Notes: generated from the letters alone by a model not told the origin. DNA of 64,000 nt from Macrosoma leucophasiata (GCA_036365455.1 JAWQUS010000020.1:655001-719000); one strand, 5' to 3'; shown: positions 30,342 to 41,028, numbered from the stretch's first letter. Program-made: numbers and translations.

Positions 30342-30500
30342 TACTTTAAGAAACTACGTTTAATCGAGCTCATTATATTAGAACTTTGTTCAGTTTATGC
30401 ATAAATATATCTGACTATCTGACAAAATTTCCAGAAAAATAAAACAAACGACTTCTTAGTCTAAAGTATATTATCTAGAGGCTACATAGAGTTAAAATAT

Positions 30501-30524
30501 GTGTGTGTGTGTATGTGTGTGTGT
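30501..30524. repeat. (GT)n microsatellite beside the mRpS12 stop
   Basis: GT repeat with one A interruption, ending at the stop codon of mRpS12. Confidence 0.9.
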
Positions 30525-33500
30525 TACGCTTTCTGCTTGACAACGTGCGGGAGGTCATACTTGCCGCGGACACATTTCAACTTCACTCCGGGACAGTCTT
30601 GCACTCTGAAAAGAAAAACATTTTTTATTTAAAAAATAACAAAAACAAAACGTGTGCATTTCAAATGTAACACGTAGTGGAAGTGAAACATGCAAAAACT
30701 CGAACTTAGTAGGTACTACGCATGCGCACACAATGTACGAGTATAATACTTCCTATCTCATTTTCTCCTACGTTAAATCTTATGAATTTGTGTCTGTCTC
30801 TTTTTACTGTTGCTTTTACGTTTCATCAACTTTCAAATGATGTTTATGAAGTTCACTTACAAAAATAATCGAATAAAGAATAATCTAAATTTTAATAGAG
30901 AAGATAGATGACGATCATCAGCAAAATGGGAGCTTGTACTTTGTAAAATGAAGTCCCAGCACGCACTTGTCTTTTTGACCACAAGATACCATTTGACCAT
31001 AAGTAATTTGTATGTTAATCCTGAACGCTACGCAAGGCGTCCATGAAATCGATGGAGAAAGCTATATTAGCTGCTATATCATTGCCGAAAGCTGTATAAT
31101 TTTTTCAAAATGCTGTCAGACAAATGTCACCTCGGTCTGCGCGGGACCACGGAAGCTGAAAGGGAACGAAAAGATAGGTTGATTAAAAAAAAATAGTTTA
31201 ATATAGGTACACCAGATGTAAAAACGGTTTTATTAAAAAAAAAAATAGTCTACTTGTAGCTAAATGGTAAGAGTTTAGCGATTTCGATTTCCAGTCAAAT
31301 AGTAAATCCGTAATTTCAGACCCAGAGGCATAACAGCTCAGCACTCACAAGCAACGCATCTACATTAACCTATGTCAAAAAAGGAGGTTTTGTGTTCGAC
31401 TAAAAGTTCAAGTAAAAGACAACGCATTCATTGAATAACAACTACCTCCAACACTCCACAAACAACCGAATTCCGCGCCCGCCTCCAGCCCTCACCCGGT
31501 TTTGACGACCCGGTTAGTCCAGCGGTGCGAAACCACCGTTTGATTCGAAGGGTCGCGGGTTCGATCCCCGCACCGGAACAAATATTTGTATGGCCTACAG
31601 ATATTTGTTTCAGGTCTGGGTCAACGGCACCCACGACACAGGTTTATACCTACTGTGGGGCTGTGAGTGTAAGCGTATTTAAAAAAAAAAAAAAAAAAAC
31701 CCGCTTGGTCGCGTACTTTTTGTTTAGGCCGGTAAAGAGCATTCAAAATAGCCAAATCCAAAGTTAATGGTTTTCTGCGGAGGTGGTTTATCTGGTGGTA
31801 GAGCTCCAGTGACGGAGCTCGCGGGCGTAGGCACCGACGCATTACCTAATATACTTGCCGCTAAATGGTAGTGTTCAGCACTATCGTGTTACAGTCAGGT
31901 GGTAATTTACGGCCCTGTAGTGTAGAGGCGTAACACCTTAAGCCTCAGGAGTAGTAAGGCATCTGCATTTTGACCCTGGTCTTTGTGTGGGTGTCTATAG
32001 GCTGTAGTCATAGAGCAACACCGGAGAGGAGTAGCCATATGCAGGTTTTCACCTCTGTTAAAGTCCAAGCTCAAATGGGCCTATACCTGTCGCCGAGATG
32101 TTTAAATGTGTGCGTGAAATTGTTTCTGTATTTTGTTAAAGTCAAAGTGTGAGTTTCGCATTAATAGACGATTTTTGTAGTGTGCGTGTGTGTCGCACGC
32201 ATTTCCCCCCGCAAAAAATGACAGACTGTTTTGTATCGGTAATAAACGCTACGGCTACTCCCCTCCAGTCCGCCGCGGCCGGTGGCTCATGTTGCTCTAT
32301 GGGCTGCAGTCATCACTTAACATCAATGTTAACTGCATGCTCGTTTGCCACTTCCATTACATTAAAAAAACCAGCGTTTCCTTACCTGCCCACCCTGACG
32401 AGCACGATGTTGTGTTCCTGCAGGTTGTGTCCGATGCCGGGTATGTACGCGATCATCTCGCGGCCGCTCGACAGGCGCACCAGCACGCACTTGCGGTTCG
32501 CCGAGTTCGGCTTCTTTGGCTTTTTGATCAGAGTCTTTAGTACGACGCCCTGTGGATCGATGAATGTTAGTATAAATTAATGCTTTTCTGCGGAGATGGT
32601 GGTAGAGATTCAGTACAGAGTCCCCGTAGGTAAATGGTAGCGTTCAGCACTATCGTGTTCCGGTTAGATGGTGATGTATGGCCCCGTAATAACTACATAG
32701 ACATAACAACTTGGGTAACAAATATTTAGATGCCATGGACGTTCACATCATCTTTATTCTATTTTTTAATTCTATTTAATAATATATTATTTTGTATTAA
32801 AGCTAAGGCTTTGACAAAAGAGCAACACGCTAAGTTTGTTGGGTAGCGGCATGTATATCAATTGTTAGCGGAGTTCTTCTCCGCTACCCATTGATATACA
32901 TGCCGCTACCCCGCTAAGTTTGTTGGGTATCGACATGTATATCAATGGGTAGCGGAGATCTTCTCAGTAGTGCCTGCACTTGGAATCTGCTAAGTGAATG
33001 ACTATGTTTATGACGAACAGATTTTTCTTTTTCTTCTATGAAGGAATTGATAAATTTGATGATTTACATATCGGTTAAATTTTATTATTAAATTAGTATT
33101 AATTATTACCACAGAACAAAAAAAAAACAATAATACCTATTGGATTATTAATAAAAGTCATTCACTATAGGTAGCTTATAACCCGAAAACGCAAAAGTGT
33201 CCTTGTAGACCAATTTGAAATATGTAAATGATTTGAATTTTGAATTATTGACTACCACACGCCTCTTTCATGGTTCTCCAAAACTCCCTTTATTTATTTT
33301 GTATTTTGTTAACATATTCAAGTTTCTTACAACTATTTCGTACGACAATATTACCAGAGAATATGTAAAAATACCAGGATATTACTATGTGACTTTTGGG
33401 TTACCTTAGCAAAAGGGTTGCCATTTAGTGGGTTCCTGGATTTCCTCTTCTTGAAGTGGGGGCCGGTCCTGTGCATCTGCGCCAGGGACGCCATCGCCCG

Positions 33501-34727
33501 CGCAACCAGCCCTGGACTAGAAGGCTGAACTGGTGTGATGGGCGCAATGGACGGGAGACCTGGAAGAGGGATTTATTATATTAAGGATTTTGACATACGA
33601 GTACATAACTTAAAGACTATTCTCTGCGTTTCCCTGCGAGATCGAATTAGAAATGAGATCCGCATAACAACATAGCCCACAGAATAGCGAAACTCAAATG
33701 GCAGTGGACAGGGAATATAGCTCGAAGAACCGATAGCTTTTAGGACCGAAGAGTTCTCAAATGACGACCGTGGACCGAAAGACGAAGCGTAGGCAAGCTC
33801 CCCACAGGATGGACCGACGACCTGGTGAAAATTCGTCGGTCCATGAGTTTATTAGCTATGAGCTATTTTTTATATTATGAAGGTGGCATCATACAAGCAA
33901 GCATTTCACATTGATGTTAAGTGATGACTGCAGCCTATTGATACCACACAATGACTAGAGATCAAAATTCAGATAAGCTGACACCCCTGAGACTTACGCT
34001 GTTACGTCTCTGTGATAGTTAATACGAGGCATAGAGCAACACGGGCCACCGGCCGCGGCGGATCGGAGGGGAGTAGCATATGCAGGCTTTCCCCTCTGTC
34101 AAAGTACAAGTCCAAGTGACCCCATGTCTGTCGCCTAGAAGTCAAGGTGTGAGTTTCGTAACAATAGACGATTTTTGAAGTGTGTGTGTATCACACGTAG
34201 TTCCCCCCGCAAAAAATGACAGACTGTTTTGCATCGGTTATAAACGTTATGGCTACTCCCCTCCAGTTACCCCATTACCTAATACTACTTGCCGCTAAAT
34301 GGTAGTGTTCAGCACTATCGTGTTCCGGTCAGGTGGTAATGTACGGCCCTGTAATTTCCGGCACAGAGGCATAACACCTAATGCCTCAGGAGTGGCAGTG
34401 CATCTGCATTTTGACCTCTGGTCATTGTGTGGGTGTCTATAGGCTGCAGTCTTCACTTAACATGAATGTGAACTGCAAGCTTGTTTGCCACTTTTATTAC
34501 ATAAAAAAAAAAAAGTGTGTGTGTGTACGGCCAGTGTTCCTCTATGTTACGAGGCCATAGATTACATTACCATCTCACCGGAACATGATAGTGCTGAATA
34601 CTGCCATTTGGCGGATAGATTTTGTAATGCGATGCCTACGTCATTGAGCTCCTATACTAGAACTCTACCACCAGTTATCAAGCATATTAATAAATGAACT
34701 TCCTTTTTACGTACCTAATGCATACAT
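30524..34727 (-). CDS. mRpS12: Mitochondrial small ribosomal subunit protein S12 (uS12m), spliced
   Basis: Coding exons on the - strand: 34727-34715 (candidate, ATG TAT GCA TTA G), 33559-33405, 32549-32386, 30605-30524; all junctions are GT/AG and phases fit (1, 0, 2). The product would be 137 residues, against about 140 for fly tko. Exon 2 encodes the targeting region, then [13 protein letters not shown]. Exon 3 carries [10 protein letters not shown] (67-76) and [13 protein letters not shown] (94-106), the decoding-centre loops of S12. Exon 4 ends [17 protein letters not shown]. The protein is made in the cytosol, imported into mitochondria and sits in the decoding site of the 28S subunit. 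Exon 1 is the weak point: only 13 coding bases, chosen because its phase and donor fit and an in-frame stop lies just before the ATG. Introns are filled with SINEs. Exons are clearly GC-richer than introns. Confidence 0.92.
30606..31499. other. Intron 3 of mRpS12, first part; nothing recognised
   Basis: AT-rich unassigned sequence between exon 4 and the SINE at 31500. Confidence 0.5.
31500..31700 (+). mobile_element. tRNA-derived SINE family E, copy 1
   Basis: tRNA-like head GACCCGGTTAGTCCAGCGG (A box) ... GGGTTCGATCCCCGC (B box), body ATTTGTATGGCCTACAGATA and CACCCACGACACAGGTTTAT, tail TTTAAAAAAAA. In intron 3 of mRpS12. Confidence 0.85.
31791..32371 (+). mobile_element. Family A copy split by TIR element B2
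   Basis: 5' part 31791-32008 and 3' part 32302-32371 flank B2. Otherwise close to the family consensus. Confidence 0.85.
32009..32301. mobile_element. TIR element B2 with 9-bp target duplication
   Basis: Ends CATAGAGCAACA and TGTTGCTCTATG. Flanks GGCTGTAGT (32000-32008) and GGCTGCAGT (32302-32310) duplicate nine bases of the host family A element with one later change. A 9-bp duplication is typical of Mutator-like (MULE) elements. No transposase. Confidence 0.8.
32589..32716 (+). mobile_element. Family A fragment, second subfamily
   Basis: GATGGTGGTAGAG to GGCCCCGTAATAACTAC; in intron 2 of mRpS12. Confidence 0.65.
32745..33190 (+). mobile_element. Repeat family H, copy 3, rearranged
   Basis: Matches H copy 1 from GCTAAGTTTGTTGGGTAGCGG onward, but this segment is present three times, the middle time inverted (see 32842-32910). 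In intron 2 of mRpS12. Confidence 0.7.
32842..32910. repeat. 32-bp inverted repeat within family H
   Basis: Arms 32842-32873 and 32879-32910 match at 30 of 32 positions around TTCTT. A third, direct copy follows at about 32926-32956. Confidence 0.9.
33605..33832 (+). pseudogene. RTE-type LINE C-terminal fragment, degenerate
   Basis: The + strand shows [38 protein letters not shown] in broken frames, the same C-terminus as the better copy at 43699-44094. In intron 1 of mRpS12. Confidence 0.65.
33866..34029 (-). mobile_element. Family A fragment interrupted by B3
   Basis: ATATTATGAAGGTGGCATC through GTGATAGTTAATACGAGG. Confidence 0.7.
34030..34267. mobile_element. TIR element B3, right end truncated
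   Basis: Left end CATAGAGCAACACGGGCCACC intact; the right inverted repeat stops after GCTACTCCCCTCCAGT. Confidence 0.7.
34268..34514 (+). mobile_element. Family A copy, 5' truncated
   Basis: CATTACCTAATAC to TTATTACATAAAAAAAAAAAA. In intron 1 of mRpS12. Confidence 0.8.
34543..34677 (-). mobile_element. Family A fragment, 5' half
   Basis: TACGAGGCCATAGATTACATT to AACTCTACCACCAGTTA. Confidence 0.7.
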
Positions 34728-34941
34728 CTACGAGTACACTACAGTATTTGCTTCCCAACACTGTAGTTTTCACATAAGACATTCCGACAAAATATGAAAT
34801 AAGACAAAAGAATAGACAAATAAAAGCGGAACGCACGAGAGCTATTTCTCCAGGACGTGAACATTTTGCGCACACCTCAAAATATCACGTTCACACGGAA
34901 AACAATATACATGTAAATATAAGTCCGATGTATCACTCAAA

Positions 34942-35603
34942 AGTAGGGTTGCCGACGTCTCTTCGCTAAATTGAAGTATATTTCAAAATAAGCTGTAAAA
35001 ATATAGTAAGTACATCTCAGTAAGTAGTAGTAGGTATCTACTTTAAAAAAAATGAAAAAATATAGATATTATTGCGTTGAATGGTCATTTTAATAATAAT
35101 AATTTCATTCCTGTGTAAGCCCAAAGCCTCACTGAAAAGAAGGGTTGCCTAACGTTTCTTCCCTAAAATATAAGTAGTATTTTTCATAATAAAATAAAAA
35201 AATATGGTACCCAGTTAGAAACATTTAAGAAAGCATTTCGTTCAAATATTTTTGCATTTAATGCTACATTTTACAAATAGATAATAATTTAATACCTGCT
35301 GAGTACCTATATTCTTAGGTTTTTGCGACCAAAACTCATTGATTAATCATTTTAGTTTATTACGCGCGAGATAAATCTGTTTTAGTTTTATTTTGTTTCA
35401 TACCTGCTGTCTACTCCCGTCACTACAGCATTTATAAAAACAACCTTTGGCTATGAATACAGAGAAACCAAAAGATTTGTGTATGATTAGGTACGTTTGA
35501 TTTATGCAGATATTGTTTTTTGTGCAGTTTCTTCAGCAGTATGTAGACCCGAGATTAAAGTGAAATTCTATATAGAAGTGCGGTTGGCAACCCTATTGAA
35601 AAG
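34942..35603. repeat. Possible inverted-end element with repeated GGGTTGCC ends
   Basis: CAAAAGTAGGGTTGCCGAC (34939) recurs as AAAAGAAGGGTTGCCTAACG at about 35135 and, inverted, as GCGGTTGGCAACCCTATTG at 35581. May be a MITE with a duplicated end; low certainty. Confidence 0.35.
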
Positions 35604-35605
35604 TT

Positions 35606-36110
35606 CCCGTTACGGCACACAATACAGGCATACAGGGCACCCAGCAGGTGCCAAACGGCGCACTCGTTCACGGATTATCCGCAAAGCTCCTGAACAGCTT
35701 GAGATCTTATCACGAACTAAAACAACCCTTACACCTTTATCATAAGGACGTCGAGAGGAATACAGTTATGCTATTCATATTTCCGTAGATAGAAGGCGTT
35801 CCCGCAATATATGCGGGGATTGTGTCAATTGTGATTGTTGGGTTTGTGATTCGATTCGCATAAACGGAGATGTAGCGGGGCTTTGATTGACGCGTTCATA
35901 ATTTTTGATGCTGTGTGGTCCGAATTGGGATGATGATACTTACCATGTTAAATTCCAAATATTAAAGTCAAGTATTCAAAACTGGGTTTGAACCCTAACG
36001 GTATTTGAAAGGTGAACTAAAAATGTTGCACGTTGTTTTGCCGGAAAATACAATTTTTCGGGTAATTCTGCTGGTTGTATTAAAATAATTAAAAAAAAAA
36101 AAATGAATAG
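35606..36110. other. No gene or repeat recognised
   Basis: A consensus donor on the - strand (ATG|GTAAGT at about 35945) was considered as a first exon of mRpS12 but does not fit the frame. Confidence 0.35.
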
Positions 36111-36114
36111 AAAA

Positions 36115-36186
36115 AATTTACTTTAGACGGCACTTGAACTACTGGGATCTCTAGTCCAGTCTCTCTCCCAACTGAGCTACCAAACA
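36115..36186 (-). repeat. tRNA-like unit, diverged relative of element G
   Basis: The inverse reads GGTAGCTCAGTTGGGAGAGA, CTGGACTAGAGATCCCAGTAG, GTTCAAGTGCC, then an AAATTTTTTC stretch; a single tRNA-like unit with decayed T arm. Confidence 0.55.
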
Positions 36187-36190
36187 CACA

Positions 36191-36354
36191 CGTGTGCCGG
36201 TTAGAAGGTAATGTATGGACTCGTAATAACTGTCACAGAGACATGACGTCTAAGGACTCGGGGGTAACACATCTACATTTTGTGTAGATGTGTGGTATAG
36301 GCTGCAGTCATCACTTAACATCCATGTGAACTGCATGCTTGTTTGCCACTTTGG
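36191..36354 (+). mobile_element. Family A copy, second subfamily
   Basis: GTGTGCCGGTTAGAAGG to GCATGCTTGTTTGCCACTTT. Confidence 0.7.
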
Positions 36355-36360
36355 TAAATA

Positions 36361-36805
36361 ATAGGTAAATAAAAAAAACATATGCAATCATTGTAAGAGG
36401 CAACTGTCTCTTATATTTACGTCGATATCTAAGACATAGTAGATTTTTATAATTATATGATTATAGTAGATTCACTGAAAATTTATGTTGTTGCAACTGC
36501 AACTTATACGAGTATTATATAAAAAAATCTAACGGTTGCCAGATTAGAAATTTCCAAGAAACATGTTATGACGTCGTCCGTCCTGTCGTATGATTTTGGC
36601 GATAATCAGCCAGTGAGCCGTAATCCCTTAGGACTTAATATTATTTTGGCCGTATGAAGGATGTAGGAATAACATTACTGTTAATACTGGAATAGCACTT
36701 ACAACAAGAAAGGCTCCATTATGAGAGAGCGATGGGAATATCTGGCACTGAAAAACCCATGCCTACCCACGAGACTAGTGCCGAAGGCCTTGATGACCAA
36801 ATATT
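36361..36805. other. No gene or repeat recognised
   Basis: Unassigned AT-rich sequence. Confidence 0.35.
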
Positions 36806-36811
36806 TAGAAT

Positions 36812-37445
36812 AGAATAGAATAGAAAATATTTTTATTTCGAATAGATCTTTACAGATACTTTCAAAACGTCAATAAATCATAAACTACCTAGAGCGAATA
36901 ACCATTACATGTAGTAAAAGCAAAATCATATATTAATAGTAAATTAAAAATTAAAATTTAAACTATTTGGTTAAAACATAATAATCATAAAATTTTTCAA
37001 TTCCTTCAATGATAATAAATGAAGAAAAAGAAAAACTTATTCGTCAAGATCAATGTTATTCACTTAGCAGAGTTCCAAGTGCAGTCACTACTGAGAAGAA
37101 CTCCGCTACCCAACAAACTCAGTAAGAGCTCTTTTAAATGAGAGCTTAAATCTAGTACAGATAGATTATCGTGAAAAATCAAATAATGTCAACGTCATAG
37201 CATAGATGCAAATAAACTGCTATCTACTAAATGTGATGTAGCTCCTGAAAACCAGAACAGACCAGTCCCCACCAACAGCACCCGTTCACGAGTATGACGC
37301 ATGTGACAGCCATTGCCCTCCTCGACCATTTTAGAGGGAAGTGAGCAACCCGCCACACGACGCCGCCAAAGGCAAAGACATTTAAGCGTGCATGACTGTT
37401 CCGGATATGCATACGGCAAAATAAAAGATGGAATTCATTTTCAGC
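36812..37445 (-). mobile_element. Repeat family H, copy 2
   Basis: Inverse of H copy 1 over about 560 bp, ending (on its own strand) in AAATAAAAATATTTTC plus (TATTC)n at 36812-36830. Extends a little further 5' than copy 1. Confidence 0.7.
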
Positions 37446-37542
37446 CAGGGTATTCACATTATTCACGAAATCACAGGATCATGAAATAGCCTGGCAGCGA
37501 TCGCTATAACATTTGTATTACCTACCTTTGGTTAATCCAAAT

Positions 37543-37657
37543 ATTTGTATGACCTACAGACATTTGTTTCGGGTCCGGGTGTTTGTGAATGTGTTGTGTG
37601 TGTACAACGGCACCCACGACACAGGTTTATGCCTAGTGTGGGACTGTGAGTGTAAGT
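37543..37657 (+). mobile_element. SINE family E, copy 2, 5' truncated
   Basis: ATTTGTATGACCTACAGACA to GGGACTGTGAGTGTAAG; tRNA head missing. Confidence 0.7.
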
Positions 37658-37698
37658 AATTGGATTATACTAGATAAAATGATCTTGATGTTATGTCA

Positions 37699-37870
37699 AT
37701 CAGATTTTATTGTAGAAATTAAACTTGAGGATTTTCTCGCTTATACAACACTCCCAAACTTCTTTTTACACCCACAGTTTGCGAGTGTTGTATACGCTAT
37801 AAAATCCGCAAGTTTAATTTCTACAATGTATGAAGCTCGCGAAAACCTACGAAAACATCAGATTTTATTG
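37699..37870. repeat. Palindrome flanked by 14-bp direct repeats
   Basis: Inverted arms roughly 37709-37760 and 37776-37827 (ATTGTAGAAATTAAACTTG and its exact inverse at the ends, ACTCGCAAACTGTGGG-like at the centre). ATCAGATTTTATTG occurs exactly at 37699-37712 and 37857-37870. Confidence 0.75.
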
Positions 37871-38300
37871 ATTTTTACTCTACTCACTGATGATTATCAA
37901 AATTCCTAAGGTATTTCCTGAAAGCTGAAATCTAGTATGTACTAGAACTATTTAGAACACAAACAACGGAAAAGTCCTAAAACTTAGATTATTTACCATC
38001 CAACACCTTAAGCAAGGAGATGGAAGTTTGTCATCCACAAGCCACGCATTCTGATTAATATACAGTTGAGAAGTTAGGGCGTGTAGTTATAAACTTGGCT
38101 CTATATGAGTCTGATATCTTTTTGACAGGCCATATGGTCTAGGAAATATTTTAGCTGAAATTGTTTTCGGTGGGATTACATATTCTAAAGACATCTACTT
38201 AAACGCTAAAGTTCTCATGTAGATGTGCTGCGCCTGCGACATATTTCCTCTAATCAGCACTGGATTATTTGTTGGAACAAAACATTTGTCTCTTAGGCCT
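37871..38300. other. No gene or repeat recognised
   Basis: Unassigned. Confidence 0.35.
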
Positions 38301-38307
38301 TAAAAAA

Positions 38308-38406
38308 TCTACAGTGGGATATCAGTCCTTTTTAGGGTGTTTTCCTTTTGTTTCTTAGTCTCTTTTGTCCTAAAACAAACTACAGTGGGATATCGGTCTT
38401 TTTTTC
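38308..38406 (+). repeat. Short tandem duplication, 72-bp spacing
   Basis: CTACAGTGGGATATC(A/G)GTC plus T run occurs at 38309 and 38381. Confidence 0.7.
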
Positions 38407-38435
38407 GTCTGATCTATGTCCACCAACTAACCCAT

Positions 38436-38928
38436 CAAACTAAATAATTGCCATCGATAGTCTTGACAAAACTTGAACGGCTGGCCAGTTTAAAGGCACA
38501 TTGACAAGCAGACACACTTTGATCAGCCACTAACTTAATAAGTCTGATAATCGATTGCAAACTGCTTCCAGACCAGCATGCAGCAGTTTCTAGGAAGCCA
38601 AAACACATTTTCAGAAGTTGCAAGTATTTGTGTAACAACTAGAATAACAAACGCGGTACCAGCGTCCAGGGTTGTGTCCGGTCGCCTGTTGTTGTTTGAG
38701 ATAATCTATGGTCTGTCGCGATCCCGTGGGACTGGCCAGTTTGCATCTGCTGTGGCGCAAGCAAATATTTATGTTTGGTACAAGGTATAAGAGTTTGCAA
38801 TGGCAGCTTAGTAAGAAGTGGCTAAAAAATATTTTTAAATAAGTGTAATTCAAGATTTTTTTTGGAAACATTGTTTAGATGAAGGCGTGAAGTACTTACA
38901 CTAACGTACACACGTAACAACATACTTT
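38436..38928. other. Unassigned block with several medium open frames
   Basis: GC content rises and 60-86-codon open frames overlap on both strands (38435-38638, 38611-38871 on -, 38578-38790 on +). None shows a motif I can name. Possibly old coding sequence. Confidence 0.25.
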
Positions 38929-38929
38929 T

Positions 38930-39430
38930 TTTTATGTAATAAAAGTGGCAAACAAGCGTGCTTTTCACATTGATGTTAAGTGATGACTGCAGCATATAGA
39001 CACCCACACACTGACCAGATGTCAAAATGCAGATGCGCTGCCAGTCCTGAGGCATTAGGTGTTATGCCCCTGCGCCGGAAATTACAGAGCCGTACATTAC
39101 CACCTGGCCGGCACACGATAGAATCAGAAACTCATTTATTCATTTAGGGTGACAGGCACCTCTTATGACACGTCAAAAACAAACAAAATAAATTAAAGCG
39201 AATAACAATTGATATACATGTCAAACAAGATAAAAAATATATGTAAAGTCAAGAATATCACTAAGATAAAACTAAATGTCATAAACTAATGTAAAAAGTA
39301 TATCAGTAAAATGTCTCTTTTCCCCTTTAGATAGATTAGATAGATAGTGCTGAATACTACCATTTAGCGGCAAGTATATTAGGTAATGCGGTGGTGCTTA
39401 CGCTCCGTCACTGGAGCTCTACCACCAGTC
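38930..39430 (-). mobile_element. Family A copy split by a LINE 3' end
   Basis: Left part 38930-39120, right part 39348-39430 (GATAGTGCTGAATACTACC ... CTACCACCAGT). GATAG is present at both junctions. Confidence 0.75.
39121..39347 (-). mobile_element. LINE 3' UTR inserted into family A
   Basis: CTCATTTATTCATTTAGGGTG and AATTAAAGCGAATAACAATTG match the 3' UTR of the LINE at 18151-18966. Confidence 0.6.
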
Positions 39431-39654
39431 AAAGAATATACTTCAGGGAACTGCCCACTTGAGAAAAGGGACACCTTATGCGGTGGTAATAAAAACTATT
39501 TGATTGATTTTTGATAAGCGAAGAGTTCCCTGTAGAAGGGAAGCCCAAGAGGGGATTTTAGAATTTTTACTCCAGCGCGTCAGATTAAGAAGGAGATACC
39601 TTGCACCCACTTCAGTACCTCTACTGAATGTATGTTCCACCATTGAATGTATGT

Positions 39655-40034
39655 TAATACTATTTTATTTTTAAAGAAAAATGGAAAGAAAAATTTGACT
39701 TCAGGCGAGACTCGAACTCGCGACGTACTAGTCCAGCCGCTCTTCCAATTGAGCTACTGAAGCCCTGCCCGATTTGTCAAATCTTTCCTTCACATCTATT
39801 GCATTGCTTTATGGTAGCAGCAGCGCCATCTATTACCAACTATGCTAGTTAGGCAACCGATATAATAGACTTTTCAGTTTATTGAATATCGTAAAGAAGT
39901 CGCTTTTACCCTTAATAATTGTTTTTATATTAATTCGCATTAACACATGCTTGTGAAATATATTTTATTTTTAAAGAAAAATGGAAAGAAAAATTTGACT
40001 TCAGGCGAGACTCGAACTCGCGACCTACTGGGAC
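39655..40034 (-). repeat. Element G, copy 3: tandem units with 300-bp period
   Basis: TTTTATTTTTAAAGAAAAATG followed by the inverse tRNA-like unit begins at 39661 and again at 39961, exactly 300 bases apart. The first unit has a 9-base loss in the anticodon region; the second stops at CTACTGGGACC. Between them lie the body (CCTGCCCGATTTGTC... to ACACATGCTTGTGAAATATA). Confidence 0.85.
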
Positions 40035-41028
40035 CTAACTATTTTATTGTTAACGGACACCGAAAAAAATGGAGTGAAAATACAACAGCATAAATTAAGA
40101 ATAGATAAAACTACACACTCACCACTTCTAGGCTTTCACCTATAACATCTATAACACAAATAAAACTTGATAATCGAAGTCTGATAAACAATTTAAAACT
40201 TGTTACAGAAGAATAAAGTAGCTAAAAGGCCCGCAAAACTTATATATCAACATAGTACTATGTAGGCAATTATAAAGAAACACCATTCATTTTATTTACA
40301 GTTCAATTCAGAAATCGCTAGCTGCTCTAAATTACAACACCTCACACCCGTACCTGCTCTTTTTGCGGATTATAATCCGCTAATAGTGGGCATTGTCCAC
40401 AGATGACGGACTCGCAGATTTAAAATTATCATTTTTTTGACAGCGTGACTCTTATTACAATGTCTGTCGTGAAAAAAAAAAATGAGGCAAGGACCACAAT
40501 GGGCAAGAGTTGAGCATTGTGCATTCTGGGAAACGTTGTAAATCATATTTGTGTAAGAATGCCATTTCTCTGTGGAAAGTACAACTTTATCAGAGAAGAT
40601 AATACTGCGAACCATTGTGGAGTTCCACCATTCGCAATTGTCAATTCAGCTACTTACAATGCGCTACAAATAACTGGATATTATAAATAAATAATCCCAA
40701 ACCGAATGTAATGTAGAAAAATTTGCTTTTCGTAGAAGGGTGTGTCTGTTGTAATATGTTAATCTTTGACACGTTTTTCTATATAAAAGTGTAAGGAATC
40801 AAAGACCTGTGTAATTCGGAAATGGAACGATTCAGAGAGGCGCAAATGAGTTACGTGATGTACAATAATGGAGCGTGGATTTTGAGTAATGTACAGCCTC
40901 ATAATAATAACTTTCTTTAAGAGGCAGTGGCATATTTTTTTGGAAGCTTATCTTAAATAAACAGCTCTCTAATAAAATATTAGCACGCTTGGCGTGGTAG
41001 TTTTATCGCGGGGCGTAGTTTTATCGAA
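40035..41028. other. No gene or repeat recognised
   Basis: AT-rich; an 81-codon - strand open frame (40615-40370) has no known motif. Confidence 0.35.

Noticed and set aside
35937..35950. First exon of mRpS12 ending ATG|GTAAGT on the - strand
   Set aside because: The donor is excellent, but the phase gives the wrong frame in exon 2 and the correct frame has a stop just upstream.
37195..37466. Overlapping frames rich in Cys and Trp as a secreted peptide gene
   Set aside because: They lie inside repeat H copy 2 and are not conserved in frame in copy 1.
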